64,000 nt of DNA from Streptomyces sp. ICC1 (GTDB taxonomy: Bacteria; Actinomycetota; Actinomycetes; Streptomycetales; Streptomycetaceae). The stretch lies in assembly GCF_003287935.1 (NCBI RefSeq), contig NZ_CP030287.1:2123116-2187115 (forward strand), read 5' to 3'. The notes under the pieces were generated by a model. That model was given only the letters and a program-made list of their open reading frames with translations. It ran no database searches and was not told where the DNA came from. Shown here piece after piece: positions 17,734-26,460 of the stretch (positions are counted from its first letter, which is position 1; every line of letters begins with the position of its first letter). The position numbers and the translations under genes are program-made.

Positions 17734-17823
17734 GAAGTCGCGTGCAACTGCGTAGAACTCTCTTGGGCCTGGGCATGATCAATTCCTAGCGTTGTCGTCA
17801 GTAGACGACGCGAGGAGTCGGAC

Positions 17824-18030
17824 ATGACCCAGTCGAGGAAAGAACCCAGGACCTACCAAGCGATGATGGAGGAGCTGCCGCTCCGTCTGGAGCCGGACCC
17901 CGATCCGGTGGAGGGTTGCGCTGGCTGCGTCGAGCTGGTGGCGGCGCGAGACCGGGCCTACACGGGCGGCGACTGGACCACCGTGACCGACTGCAACATC
18001 TTCATTCGCCGTCACCCGATCGGCCACTGA
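17824..18030 (+). CDS. Small hypothetical protein
   Basis: This 68-residue protein has a CAGC motif and a conserved-looking DNIFIRRHP-like end (TDCNIFIRRHPIGH). It follows a good ribosome site (GAGGAG, 17811-17816). Its stop overlaps the next start (TGATG), so the two small genes are translated together. Short proteins of this type are frequent near DUF5753 regulators in Streptomyces; the role is unknown. Confidence 0.65.
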   Translation: MTQSRKEPRTYQAMMEELPLRLEPDPDPVEGCAGCVELVAARDRAYTGGDWTTVTDCNIFIRRHPIGH

Positions 18031-18248
18031 TGGCGACCCCCGCGCAACCCAAGCGGGGACAGAAGCGCCCAGCAGCGAAGCCGAAGCCTGTGGGTCATCC
18101 CACGAGCTGCTGCGGTTACTGCGCCGGGTGGCGTGCCGTCTGGTGCCCAGACTGCGCGGGGTTCACTGGCTGCGTGACCTGCCGCCGCACGTTCAAGGTC
18201 CCGTGTCCCGACTGCTCGGGTGGTCACCTGGAGAAATGGATTCCGTGA
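18030..18248 (+). CDS. Small Cys-rich putative zinc-binding protein
   Basis: This 72-residue protein has a Lys/Pro-rich start, then many paired cysteines: CCGYCAGW, WCPDCAGFTGCVTCRR and VPCPDCSGG. The CxxC spacing suggests two structural zinc sites, as in DnaJ-like or zinc-ribbon proteins. Its ATG overlaps the upstream stop. No enzyme domain is visible. Confidence 0.65.
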   Translation: MATPAQPKRGQKRPAAKPKPVGHPTSCCGYCAGWRAVWCPDCAGFTGCVTCRRTFKVPCPDCSGGHLEKWIP

Positions 18249-18408
18249 CGGGCGGGTGTGGAAGAGATGGGGTCTTCCGCACCCACCGTTAGTGTGCGTG
18301 CTCGGCCGCTGGTCAGTACCTGTCGCCCAGGGCCTGGACCGCGTTCACGGCACGGTTGCTCGGCCCACGTATCTGGTGACGAGAGCCCGCACAACTGAAC
18401 TACGTCCA

Positions 18409-18432
18409 GGGCAGCCGCTTTTGCGGCTGCCC
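18409..18432. terminator. Hairpin with TTTT loop
   Basis: GGGCAGCCGC, TTTT and GCGGCTGCCC form a perfect 10-bp stem in the 271-bp gap after the small Cys-rich gene. It probably ends that transcript. Confidence 0.5.
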
Positions 18433-18519
18433 ACGGGCCAGTTAACCACCGAGGCGTTCGAGCATCGCCCGGACCAGCGGACTGGCGCCACGGGCCGGTG
18501 AGTACGAAAATCACCAGCC

Positions 18520-19356
18520 ATGTCCGACACTTTCTGGACCGCGCTCTCCGCGACTGCCACAGCGGCCGCCTTCTTCGCGGTCACCTGGCGGTCGATTCTC
18601 ACTCGCCGTGCTCTTGGGACGGCACAACAGGCTCTTGCCACTGCCGATCAGGCCCTCATTGCCTCTCAAGCTGTAGCGCTGGACGCGGCCCGTACGCGGC
18701 TGGACGGGCAGGCGCCGACTGTCAGTGTCCGAATCCACGAAGTGCCGTGGCCACCGCTCGCCTGGACGCCCCACGGCATGCCGGTGAACCCGTGGCCTAA
18801 CGGGTACGAGTGGCACTTCCCCGCCATGCAGGAAGAGCGAATCGTCCTCCAGGCATGCATCGAGGTGCAGAACCACGCTCAATCTCATGTCACTCTCGAC
18901 TGCCAGGGTGACTTGTACGTCGCGGTTGAGCAGAGGCCGACCGCGGCGGGCTCCAGCCTGTTGTTCCCTGAGCAGCGGGTTCGTCGTCTCTTCTTGCAGA
19001 AGGACTTCACCATCAAGGAGCTTTCGGAGAACTACGAAGCGCAACAGGCGGGGCGCCCACTACCCCACCGAGTAGAGGGAAGCATCACTGTCCATGATGG
19101 CCGCGACAACGGTGTGACTGACGCGTGGGACCTTGAGTTGACCGGGTGCCCCGTCCGGCCAGTGGAAGAACGCCAAGGACTGTGGGTCGTGGCTGCCAGC
19201 AGTCTTCCGGGTGACTCTGGGGCGGACCTGTTGGAGTACGAAGTCCAGCCACCCCGAAGGCGTATCTACTGGGTCTCCAGGCAGCGTGGGGAGCAGCTAC
19301 CGGAGCCGACCTTCACTATCAATGTGCCGGGTGAGTTGCCAGCCATCCAGTCGTAG
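18520..19356 (+). CDS. Hypothetical protein with N-terminal membrane anchor
   Basis: This 278-residue protein starts MSDTFWTALSATATAAAFFAVTW, one predicted transmembrane helix. An Ala/Gln-rich helical segment (RALGTAQQALATADQALIASQ) follows, then a beta-rich soluble domain. The layout is that of a one-pass membrane protein with its body on one face. I recognise no catalytic motif. Codon use is slightly less GC-biased than the flanking core genes, which fits its position at the end of an accessory cassette. Confidence 0.65.
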   Translation: MSDTFWTALSATATAAAFFAVTWRSILTRRALGTAQQALATADQALIASQAVALDAARTRLDGQAPTVSVRIHEVPWPPLAWTPHGMPVNPWPNGYEWHFPAMQEERIVLQACIEVQNHAQSHVTLDCQGDLYVAVEQRPTAAGSSLLFPEQRVRRLFLQKDFTIKELSENYEAQQAGRPLPHRVEGSITVHDGRDNGVTDAWDLELTGCPVRPVEERQGLWVVAASSLPGDSGADLLEYEVQPPRRRIYWVSRQRGEQLPEPTFTINVPGELPAIQS

Positions 19357-19453
19357 CTCCTGCCGCCGCTTGCCTTCGGCCGGCCTGCCCCACCCGGCGG
19401 TGGGGGCGTGCTCTTGGCGCAACTGAGACGGAAACTGAGACGAACGGCCAAAT

Positions 19454-19481
19454 GGGCGGCACCCCGTGTGGGGTGCCGCCC
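19454..19481. terminator. Bidirectional terminator beside tRNA-Cys
   Basis: GGGCGGCACCCC (19454-19465) and GGGGTGCCGCCC (19470-19481) form a perfect 12-bp stem with a GTGT loop. On the plus strand it is followed by ATCCGTTTT. On the minus strand it lies 28 bp past the tRNA. Confidence 0.75.
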
Positions 19482-19508
19482 ATCCGTTTTGGCTGGTCGG
19501 GCCATCAG

Positions 19509-19580
19509 AAGCCGTGACCGGAATCGAACCGGCGTAACTCGCTTTGCAGGCGAGTCCCTCAACCACTCGGGCACACGGCT
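19509..19580 (-). tRNA. tRNA-Cys (GCA)
   Basis: On the minus strand the acceptor arms AGCCGTG and CACGGCT pair exactly. The anticodon arm CTCGC-CTGCAAA-GCGAG gives anticodon GCA, and the T loop reads GGTTCGATTCC. The next base is U, the discriminator expected for cysteine tRNA. CCA is not encoded. The gene is separate from any protein operon. Confidence 0.93.
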
Positions 19581-19759
19581 GGGTGGTGATGTGCATGACC
19601 GTACGAGGGCGTCGGCGGGTGGGGAAGGGATGCGCGGCGGGTGCAACGCGACTGCCATGCCGCGTTCACAGTCCGCCGTATGACCTAGGGCTGGGGACCG
19701 AGGCGGGATCCACCTTATTGACAGGGTCGATACCGGGCCACGCACCTTACGCTGGGGCG

Positions 19760-21295
19760 ATGAGCGTCCTCCCGCAGCGAGCCCCCGACCCCGCCCCGAT
19801 ACCCGCCCGCCCGCAGGGCGAGGGCGGGATCATGGGGCCCGCCTACCGGACGCTCAGCATCGGGATCATCTCCGTGATCTTCCTGATCGCCTTCGAGGCC
19901 ACCGCCGTCGGGACCGCCATGCCCGTGGCCGCCCGGGAGCTGGAGGGGATCGGGCTCTACGCCTTCGCCTTCTCCGCCTACTTCACGACCAGCCTCTTCG
20001 GCATGGTCCTCTCGGGGCAGTGGGCCGACCGGCAGGGGCCGCTGCGGCCCCTGGCCGTGGGGATCGTGGGCTTCGCCGCCGGGCTGGTGTTCTCCGGGAC
20101 CGCCGGCGCGATGTGGATCTTCGTGCTCGGGCGGGCCGTGCAGGGGTTCGGCGGCGGGCTCGTCATCGTCGCCCTGTACGTGGTCGTCAGCCGGGCCTAC
20201 GAGGAGCGGCTGCGGCCCGCGATCATGGCGGCCTTCGCCGCGAGCTGGGTCGTGCCCTCGATCGTCGGACCGCTGGCCTCGGGCACGGTGACCGAGCACC
20301 TCGGGTGGCGCTGGGTCTTCCTCGGGATACCCGCGCTGGTCTTCGTACCGCTGGCCGTGGCCCTGCCGGCGATCCGTCGGACCGCCTCCGGGCCGGTGGA
20401 CCCCGAGGCTCCGCCCGCCGCGTTCGACCGGCGCCGGATCCGGCTCGCGCTCGGGATCTCGGCCGGTGCGGGGCTGCTCCAGTACGCCGCCCAGGACCTG
20501 AAGTGGCTGTCGCTGCTGCCCGGGCTGGCGGGGGCGGCCCTGCTGGTGCCCGCCGTGCTCGGGCTGCTGCCCCGCGGGACCTACCTGGCGCGGCGCGGGC
20601 TGCCGTCGGTGGTGCTGCTGCGGGGCGTGGCCGCGGGGTCGTTCATCGCGGCGGAGAGCTTCGTACCGCTGATGCTGGTCACCCAGCGGGGGCTCAGCCC
20701 GACCCTGGCCGGGTTCTCGCTCGCGCTGGGCGGGGTGACGTGGGCGGCGGGCTCGTGGGTGCAGTCGAAGGGCCGGATGGCGCCGTACCGGACCCGGCTG
20801 ATGGTGCTGGGCATGGTCTTCGTCGCGGCCGCGATCGCGGGGGCGCCGGCGGTGCTCGTCGCGTGGGTCCCGGTGTGGACGCTGGCGCTGGTGTGGGCGC
20901 TGGGATGCCTGGGGATGGGCCTGGTGATCGGCTCCACGAGCGTGCTGCTGCTGAAGCTGTCGGCGCCGGCGGAGGCGGGGGCCAACTCCGCCTCGCTGCA
21001 GATCTCGGACGCGCTGGCGAACGTCGTGCTGCTGGCGGCCGGCGGCGCGGCGTTCGCCGCGCTGGGCGGTGGAGCGGTGGGCGCGGCGCACTCCGTGGCG
21101 GAGGGGGGCGGGGCCTCGCACCCGGCCGCGTTCGTGGTGGTCTTCCTGCCGATGGCCTGCGTGGCGCTGGTGGGGGCCTGGGTGGCGACCCGCCTGGACC
21201 CCGCCCCGGGAGCCGGCCCCGCAGCCGCAGCAGCAGCCGCGGCGGAGGCGGGAGCCGGTGCCGGTGCCGGAGCCGAGGACACCGTCAAGGCCTGA
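19760..21295 (+). CDS. MFS transporter (drug-efflux type)
   Basis: This 511-residue protein has at least twelve hydrophobic segments. The motif-A loop is SGQWADRQGPLRP, and motif C-like glycines occur around GRAVQGFGGGLVIVALYVVVSRAYEERLRP. The latter is typical of 14-helix EmrB/QacA-like proton antiporters. An Ala/Gly-rich tail ends the protein. ATG 19760 begins the charged N-terminal tail before the first helix. Its end overlaps the convergent gene by 11 bases. The substrate is unknown. Confidence 0.88.
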   Translation: MSVLPQRAPDPAPIPARPQGEGGIMGPAYRTLSIGIISVIFLIAFEATAVGTAMPVAARELEGIGLYAFAFSAYFTTSLFGMVLSGQWADRQGPLRPLAVGIVGFAAGLVFSGTAGAMWIFVLGRAVQGFGGGLVIVALYVVVSRAYEERLRPAIMAAFAASWVVPSIVGPLASGTVTEHLGWRWVFLGIPALVFVPLAVALPAIRRTASGPVDPEAPPAAFDRRRIRLALGISAGAGLLQYAAQDLKWLSLLPGLAGAALLVPAVLGLLPRGTYLARRGLPSVVLLRGVAAGSFIAAESFVPLMLVTQRGLSPTLAGFSLALGGVTWAAGSWVQSKGRMAPYRTRLMVLGMVFVAAAIAGAPAVLVAWVPVWTLALVWALGCLGMGLVIGSTSVLLLKLSAPAEAGANSASLQISDALANVVLLAAGGAAFAALGGGAVGAAHSVAEGGGASHPAAFVVVFLPMACVALVGAWVATRLDPAPGAGPAAAAAAAAEAGAGAGAGAEDTVKA

Positions 21296-21725
21296 CCGGA
21301 CCCCCGGGATCGGCGGCCTCCGCCTTCGCGGCTGCCGCCGCCTCCAGCAGGGTCCAGCCGTCCATCTCGACCGGCCGGCGCGCCTGCTCCCCCTGCCGTG
21401 CCTCCGGCTGCCAGCCGCGGGCCAGCGCCGCGTCGAGCAGGGCCCGTACGGCGCCCGGTTCGTGCAGGTTCAGGTCCGGGCCCCGGACGAGGCCCACGTC
21501 TCCGGAGCCGAAGGGGGCACCGCCCGGGACGTACCGGTCCGGCCCGGGGGCGAAGACGATGCGCAGCGGGCCGCCGGTGCCGGCGGGCAGTGCGAACAGC
21601 GTGAGGGTCTGGCGGCAGCCCGCGGGCCGGCCCGCCTCGTCCTTGGGGTGGCCGTGGCGCAACGTCCACAGGTAGGAACGCCCCTCGGTGACCAGCAGGC
21701 GGGGTTTCCTCGGACGGCGTGACAT
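21285..21725 (-). CDS. Conserved hypothetical protein
   Basis: This 146-residue protein starts MSRRPRKPRLLVTEGRSYLWTLRH. It continues with a beta-rich body containing TLTLFALPAGTGGPLRIVFAPGPDRYVPGG and ends in an Ala-rich helix (GWTLLEAAAAAKAEAAD). The basic N-terminus could bind nucleic acid, but no known domain is recognised. It converges on the MFS gene and is divergent from the toxin-antitoxin pair. Confidence 0.7.
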   Translation of the reverse strand: MSRRPRKPRLLVTEGRSYLWTLRHGHPKDEAGRPAGCRQTLTLFALPAGTGGPLRIVFAPGPDRYVPGGAPFGSGDVGLVRGPDLNLHEPGAVRALLDAALARGWQPEARQGEQARRPVEMDGWTLLEAAAAAKAEAADPGGPVRP

Positions 21726-21787
21726 GGAGCCGAGGGTACGGGGCCCCCGTGGTGGCGGACCGTGCTGAAAGTCGACTGACACCGGCT

Positions 21788-21813
21788 GGTACCGCGCGGT
21801 ACCGCGCGGTACC
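21788..21813. promoter_or_regulatory. Triple GGTACC operator of the Doc toxin-antitoxin operon
   Basis: GGTACC occurs at 21788, 21798 and 21808, each exactly 10 bp from the next and joined by GCGC. It ends 9 bp before the antitoxin ATG. One-turn spacing puts all three sites on one face of the helix, as expected for cooperative ribbon-helix-helix dimers. Autorepression is inferred. Confidence 0.6.
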
Positions 21814-21821
21814 ATCGGCGC

Positions 21822-22019
21822 ATGGCCGGTCTCAACGTCAGGTTCACCGAAGAAGAGCTGGACGCCCTGCGCGAGCGCGCGGAGGCTGAAGGCCGCAGCA
21901 TGCAGTCGTTCGCGCACGAGGCGGTGATGAGAGCCGTAAACGAGCACTCCCGGCTGTTCGACGAAGCGGCCGAGCACGTCCTGAAGGTCAGCGGTGAGCT
22001 GAACCGGAGGCTTGCGTGA
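21822..22019 (+). CDS. Ribbon-helix-helix antitoxin of a Doc-type system
   Basis: This 65-residue protein begins MAGLNVRFTEEELDALRERAEAEGRSMQSFAHEAV. That is a strand followed by two helices, as in Arc/MetJ-type repressors. The C-terminal half would cover the toxin. Its stop overlaps the toxin start (GTGA). The RHH half would bind the GGTACC repeats just upstream. Confidence 0.85.
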   Translation: MAGLNVRFTEEELDALRERAEAEGRSMQSFAHEAVMRAVNEHSRLFDEAAEHVLKVSGELNRRLA

Positions 22020-22387
22020 CCCGCTACCTGACCTTGCCCGAGGTGCTGAACCTCGCGGAGCGGCTCGGGACCAGCGAGGTACGTGACTACGGGCTGCTCG
22101 ACTCGGCGCTCGCGCGCCCGCGGTCGAGCGTGTTCGGTCAGGACGCCTACCCGGACATCTGGGAGAAGGCCGCCGCCCTGATGGAGTCGCTCGCGCGCAA
22201 CCACAGCCTCGTGGACGGCAACAAGCGCATCGCCTGGTACGCGACCTGGGTCTTCCTGCACGTGAACGGCCACCCCCTGGACGCCGGCTTCGACGTGGAC
22301 GAGGCCGAACGCTTCGTGCTGGACGTGTGCCAGGGCTCGCTGGACGTGCCCAAGATCGCCGCGCAGCTCCCGCGATTCGCTCGCTGA
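22016..22387 (+). CDS. doc: Doc/Fic-family toxin
   Basis: This 123-residue protein has the shortened Fic fold of Doc (death on curing). The conserved loop is HSLVDGNKRIAWYATWVFLHVNG, near residues 61-83. Doc enzymes transfer phosphate to EF-Tu and stop translation until the antitoxin is restored. The classic motif is HxFx(D/N)(A/G)NKR; the Phe is Leu here, but the His and NKR are kept. Start, ATGA-type overlap and operator all support a functional chromosomal module. Confidence 0.88.
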   Translation: MTRYLTLPEVLNLAERLGTSEVRDYGLLDSALARPRSSVFGQDAYPDIWEKAAALMESLARNHSLVDGNKRIAWYATWVFLHVNGHPLDAGFDVDEAERFVLDVCQGSLDVPKIAAQLPRFAR

Positions 22388-22582
22388 CCCGCGGAATGTC
22401 CCGCGGAATGTGACGCTCGCCGCACGGGCCGAGGTCACGGGCCTGTCCCTCCGCGAGGGGCGGGCCCGGGCCGGTAAGGTGGCCCGGTTGTCCTACGTAC
22501 GACTGCCCGTACCAGTGTCCGCACCGCTGCCCGTACCGCTGCACGTGGGTGGATACGCCGCCGAGAGCCCGAACCGGAGACC

Positions 22583-24367
22583 GTGACTACTACCGCCTCC
22601 CACCACCTCTCACCCGCCTTCCCCGGCCGTGCGCCCTGGGGTACCGCCAGCGCCCTGCGAGCTTGGCAGCAGGGTGCACTGGACCGGTACCTGGAGACCC
22701 AGCCGCGCGACTTCCTCGCCGTCGCCACCCCCGGCGCCGGGAAGACCACCTTCGCGCTGACGCTCGCGTCATGGCTGCTGCACCACCACGTGGTGCAGCA
22801 GGTGACCGTCGTCGCGCCCACCGAGCACCTGAAGAAGCAGTGGGCGGAAGCCGCCGCCCGGATAGGGATCCGGCTGGACCCGGACTACTCCGCGGGCCCG
22901 CTGAGCAAGGACTACCACGGGGTCGCGGTCACGTACGCGGGTGTCGGCGTGCGGCCGATGCTGCACCGCAACCGGTGCGAGCAGCGCAAGACCCTGGTCA
23001 TCCTCGACGAGATCCACCACGCCGGTGACTCGAAGTCCTGGGGCGAGGCCTGCCTCGAAGCCTTCGACCCGGCGACCCGGCGCCTCGCGCTGACCGGCAC
23101 GCCCTTCCGGTCCGACACGAACCCGATCCCCTTCGTGGCCTACGAGGAGGGCAACGACGGGATCCGGCGCTCCTCCGCCGACTACACCTACGGCTACGGG
23201 AACGCGCTCGGTGACGGCGTCGTCCGGCCGGTCATCTTCCTCTCCTACAGCGGCAACATGCGCTGGCGCACCAAGGCGGGCGACGAGATCGCCGCACGCC
23301 TCGGCGAGCCGATGACCAAGGACGCCATCTCCCAGGCCTGGCGCACCGCGCTGGACGCGCGCGGCGACTGGATGCCGAACGTGCTGCGCGCCGCCGACCG
23401 GCGGCTCACCGAGGTCCGCAAGGGCATCCCGGACGCCGGCGGGCTCGTCATCGCCGCCGACCAGGACTCGGCGCGCGCCTACGCCAAGCTGATCCGCGAG
23501 ATCACGGGGACGAAGGCCACCGTCGTGCTGTCCGACGACACGGGCGCCTCGAAGCGGATCGACGAGTTCGCCGCGAGCAACGACCGCTGGATGGTCGCGG
23601 TCCGCATGGTGTCCGAGGGCGTCGACGTGCCCCGGCTCGCGGTCGGCGTGTACGCCACCACCATCTCCACCCCGCTGTTCTTCGCGCAGGCCGTCGGACG
23701 CTTCGTGCGCTCGCGCAGGCGCGGCGAGACGGCCTCGGTGTTCCTGCCGACCATCCCCTACCTGCTGGGCTTCGCGAACGAGATGGAGGTCGAGCGCGAC
23801 CACGTGCTCGACAAGCCGAAGAAGCAGGGCGAGGAGGACCCGTACGCCGACTCCGAGAAGGAGATGGAGGAGGCGAACAAGCAGGAGGACGAGGACACCG
23901 GCGACGAGGAGCAGATGTCCTTCGAGGCGCTGGAGTCCGACGCCGTCTTCGACCGGGTGCTCTACGACGGCGCCGAGTTCGGCATGCAGGCGCACCCGGG
24001 CAGCGAGGAGGAGCAGGACTACCTCGGCATCCCGGGACTGCTGGAGCCGGACCAGGTGCAGATGCTGCTCCAGAAGCGGCAGTCGCGGCAGATCGCGCAC
24101 AGCCGGCGCAAGCCGGACACGGAGGCGGACCTGCTGGAGCTGCCGGCCGACCGGCGCCCGGTGGTCTCGCACAAGGAGCTGCTGGAGCTGCGCAAGTCGC
24201 TGAACACCATGGTCGGCGCGTACGTCCACCAGAGCGGCAAACCGCACGGGGTGCTCCACACCGAGCTGCGCCGGGTCTGCGGCGGACCGCCGAGCGCGGA
24301 GGCGACGGCCGGGCAGCTGCGGGAGCGGATCAAAAAGGTCCAGGAATGGGCCACTCGGATGCGCTGA
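22583..24367 (+). CDS. DEAH-type superfamily 2 helicase
   Basis: This 594-residue protein has Walker A ATPGAGKTTFALTLA and the motif VVAPTEHLKKQW. It also has the DEIH box LVILDEIHHAGDSKSW, motif III TGTPFRSD and the C-terminal motif QAVGRFVRSRRRGE. It resembles the motor part of type III restriction enzymes and XPB-like helicases but has no nuclease domain. An acidic Glu/Asp-rich stretch lies between residues 415 and 450. The GTG start at 583 of this kilobase is the first with helicase homology. It is a widely conserved Streptomyces core gene of unknown precise role. Confidence 0.88.
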   Translation: MTTTASHHLSPAFPGRAPWGTASALRAWQQGALDRYLETQPRDFLAVATPGAGKTTFALTLASWLLHHHVVQQVTVVAPTEHLKKQWAEAAARIGIRLDPDYSAGPLSKDYHGVAVTYAGVGVRPMLHRNRCEQRKTLVILDEIHHAGDSKSWGEACLEAFDPATRRLALTGTPFRSDTNPIPFVAYEEGNDGIRRSSADYTYGYGNALGDGVVRPVIFLSYSGNMRWRTKAGDEIAARLGEPMTKDAISQAWRTALDARGDWMPNVLRAADRRLTEVRKGIPDAGGLVIAADQDSARAYAKLIREITGTKATVVLSDDTGASKRIDEFAASNDRWMVAVRMVSEGVDVPRLAVGVYATTISTPLFFAQAVGRFVRSRRRGETASVFLPTIPYLLGFANEMEVERDHVLDKPKKQGEEDPYADSEKEMEEANKQEDEDTGDEEQMSFEALESDAVFDRVLYDGAEFGMQAHPGSEEEQDYLGIPGLLEPDQVQMLLQKRQSRQIAHSRRKPDTEADLLELPADRRPVVSHKELLELRKSLNTMVGAYVHQSGKPHGVLHTELRRVCGGPPSAEATAGQLRERIKKVQEWATRMR

Positions 24368-24385
24368 GGCATTTTCCCGCAGGGG

Positions 24386-24520
24386 GTTCCGCAAGCTTTC
24401 CGCGAGCTTTTCGGGAGCTTTTCAGGAGCCTTCCGCGGGTCTTCCACAGGCTTTCCGTAAAGCCTTCCGCGGGTTTTCTGCGAGTCTTCCGCGGGTCTCC
24501 TGTGGGTCTTTCTCCAGGAA
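24386..24520. repeat. Imperfect 11-bp tandem repeats with phased pyrimidine tracts
   Basis: About twelve copies of a unit like CTTTCCGCGAG run head to tail after the helicase gene. Each copy begins with a 3-5 base T-rich tract and has 10-13 bp spacing, close to one helical turn. The 516-bp gap 24368-24883 also contains a terminator at 24522 and a possible IclR promoter. Confidence 0.7.
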
Positions 24521-24521
24521 T

Positions 24522-24563
24522 CGAAACGGGGTCTTTGTGGACTTTCGTACGGGCCCCGTTTCG
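24522..24563. terminator. Hairpin downstream of the helicase gene
   Basis: CGAAACGGGG (24522-24531) pairs with CCCCGTTTCG (24554-24563). A second GC hairpin (ACCCCGCGCCG and CGGCGCCGGGGT) follows around 24585-24618. No U-run follows. Confidence 0.5.
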
Positions 24564-24883
24564 CGGTGGATTCACGCGGTACGGGACCCCGCGCCGGCGG
24601 TCGGCGGCGCCGGGGTCCGAGGGCCCCGGGAGGTCACGAATTGACAGCGATCCGCGTTCACAACCGGCATAAACCGGCAGCAGGCGCCCGGATTCTGGAC
24701 GAGCCCTTCCGCTGAGCGAACCTGCTCGCTAGTGTCCCCGCATCGAACGCCCCGTGGCAGCGCCGCTGCGGGAGCGCAGCCGGTGCCATGGCCGCTACCG
24801 GCGGCCTCTCCGTGCGTCGCCGAGGGACCGGCGGCGCTATCCCCAGAGAGTCACCGCCGCCCACCGAAAGAGGGAGAGGCGTC

Positions 24884-25525
24884 GTGACCGCGGAAACCTC
24901 CCAGACTCTCGACAGAGGACTGCGCGTCCTCAAACTGCTCGCCGACACCGACCACGGTCTGACCGTCACCGAGCTCTCCAACCGCCTCGGTGTGAACCGC
25001 ACCGTGGTCTACCGGCTCCTCGCCACCCTCGAACAGCACGCCCTGGTCCGCCGTGACCTCGGCGGCCGGGCCCGCGTCGGGCTCGGAGTGCTGCGCCTGG
25101 GCCGACAGGTGCACCCGCTGGTCCGTGAGGCGGCCCTGCCCGCGCTGCGCTCGCTCGCCGAGGACATAGGCGCCACCGCGCACCTGACCCTCGTCGACGG
25201 CACCGAAGCGCTCGCCGTGGCCGTCGTCGAGCCGACCTGGACCGACTACCACGTGGCCTACCGGGCCGGCTTCCGCCACCCGCTCGACCGCGGGGCCGCC
25301 GGCCGGGCCATCCTGGCCGCCCGTCAGGGCACGCTCATCGAGCCCGGGTACACGCTCACCCACGGCGAGCTCGAAGCGGGTGCCAGCGGCGCCGCCGCGC
25401 CCCTCGTGGGGATCACCGGGCTGGAGGGCAGCGTGGGCGTCGTCATGCTGTCGGACGCCGTGCCCGAGCGGGTCGGCCCGCGCGTGGTCGACGCCGCCCG
25501 AGAGGTGGCCGACGCCCTGCGCTGA
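24884..25525 (+). CDS. IclR-family transcriptional regulator
   Basis: This 213-residue protein has the IclR winged helix at the N-terminus: TLDRGLRVLKLLADTDHGLTVTELSNRLGVNRTVVYRLLATLEQHALV. The effector domain follows, including GATAHLTLVDGTEALAVAVVEP and HPLDRGAAGRAILA. Such proteins usually control nearby catabolic genes in response to a small molecule. No target is evident beside it. The GTG follows GGGAGAGG by 5 bases. A TTGACA box at 24642 may belong to its promoter. Confidence 0.92.
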   Translation: MTAETSQTLDRGLRVLKLLADTDHGLTVTELSNRLGVNRTVVYRLLATLEQHALVRRDLGGRARVGLGVLRLGRQVHPLVREAALPALRSLAEDIGATAHLTLVDGTEALAVAVVEPTWTDYHVAYRAGFRHPLDRGAAGRAILAARQGTLIEPGYTLTHGELEAGASGAAAPLVGITGLEGSVGVVMLSDAVPERVGPRVVDAAREVADALR

Positions 25526-25662
25526 ACCGCCGGGCACCAGCCGGGCGGAAGCCGGGCACAAGCCCGGCGTGAAGCCGGGCCAGAAGTACGTCAGGACCGG
25601 GCCGCGTCCCCTCAGGGGGCGCGGCCCGACCCGTTGCCGGACGGCCGCGCTAGATTGGCCGG

Positions 25663-26460
25663 GTGCTCTCTCGCCTCACACGTCTGCCGCGTCCCGCCGC
25701 CCTCGCGGTCTGCGCCGTGCCCGTCCTCGCGCTGTTCGCCGTCGCGGCCGCCGCTCCGCTGCCCTTCGTGGTCGCGCAGCCGGGCCTCACCGCCGACGTG
25801 CTCGGCTCCCGCGACGGCAAGCCGGTCATCACGGTCACGGGAGCACCCACCCGGGAGACCACGGGCCAGCTGCGGATGACCACCATCCAGGCCACCGGCC
25901 CCTCCACCTCCGTCACCCTCCCCGACCTGCTCGGGGACTGGTTCGACACCAGCCGTGCGGTCATGCCCCGCGAGGCGGTGTACCCGTCGGGCGGAAGCGA
26001 CGAGGAGATCGAGGAGCACAACCTGGAGGAGATGACGAAGTCGCAGTCGACGGCCTCCGAGGCCGCGCTCGGCTTCCTCCACAAGGACCCGAAGGACGTG
26101 AAGGTCGAGCTGAACCTCGCCGACGTCGGCGGCCCGAGCGCCGGGCTGCTCTTCTCCCTCGGCATCGTCGACAAGCTCGACGGGAACGGCAGCGGCGGCG
26201 ACCTCACCGGCGGCCGCACCATCGCCGGTACGGGCACCATCAGCGCGGACGGCGAGGTCGGCGCGGTCGGCGGCGTGGCCCTGAAGACCCAGGCCGCGCG
26301 GCGCGACGGGGCGAGCGTGTTCCTCGTACCGGCGGCGGAGTGCTCCGACGCGAAGTCCGAGCTCCCCGAGGGGCTGCGGCTGGTCCCCGTCACTTCGCTG
26401 ACGGATGCGGTGAACGCGCTGCGGGCTCTGCAGAAGGGCGATGCGGTTCCGTCCTGCTGA
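25663..26460 (+). CDS. Membrane-anchored Lon-like (S16) protease without PDZ domain
   Basis: This 265-residue protein has one N-terminal transmembrane helix (residues 12-38) followed by an extracytoplasmic domain. The C-terminal S16 fold has the catalytic Ser159 in GGPSAGLLFSLG and Lys208 in GGVALKTQAARRDGA, the Ser-Lys dyad. Relatives of YlbL type are longer, with a PDZ insert of about 80 residues between anchor and protease; it is absent here. Substrates are unknown. The gene end overlaps the convergent MFS gene by 71 bp. Confidence 0.85.
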   Translation: MLSRLTRLPRPAALAVCAVPVLALFAVAAAAPLPFVVAQPGLTADVLGSRDGKPVITVTGAPTRETTGQLRMTTIQATGPSTSVTLPDLLGDWFDTSRAVMPREAVYPSGGSDEEIEEHNLEEMTKSQSTASEAALGFLHKDPKDVKVELNLADVGGPSAGLLFSLGIVDKLDGNGSGGDLTGGRTIAGTGTISADGEVGAVGGVALKTQAARRDGASVFLVPAAECSDAKSELPEGLRLVPVTSLTDAVNALRALQKGDAVPSC

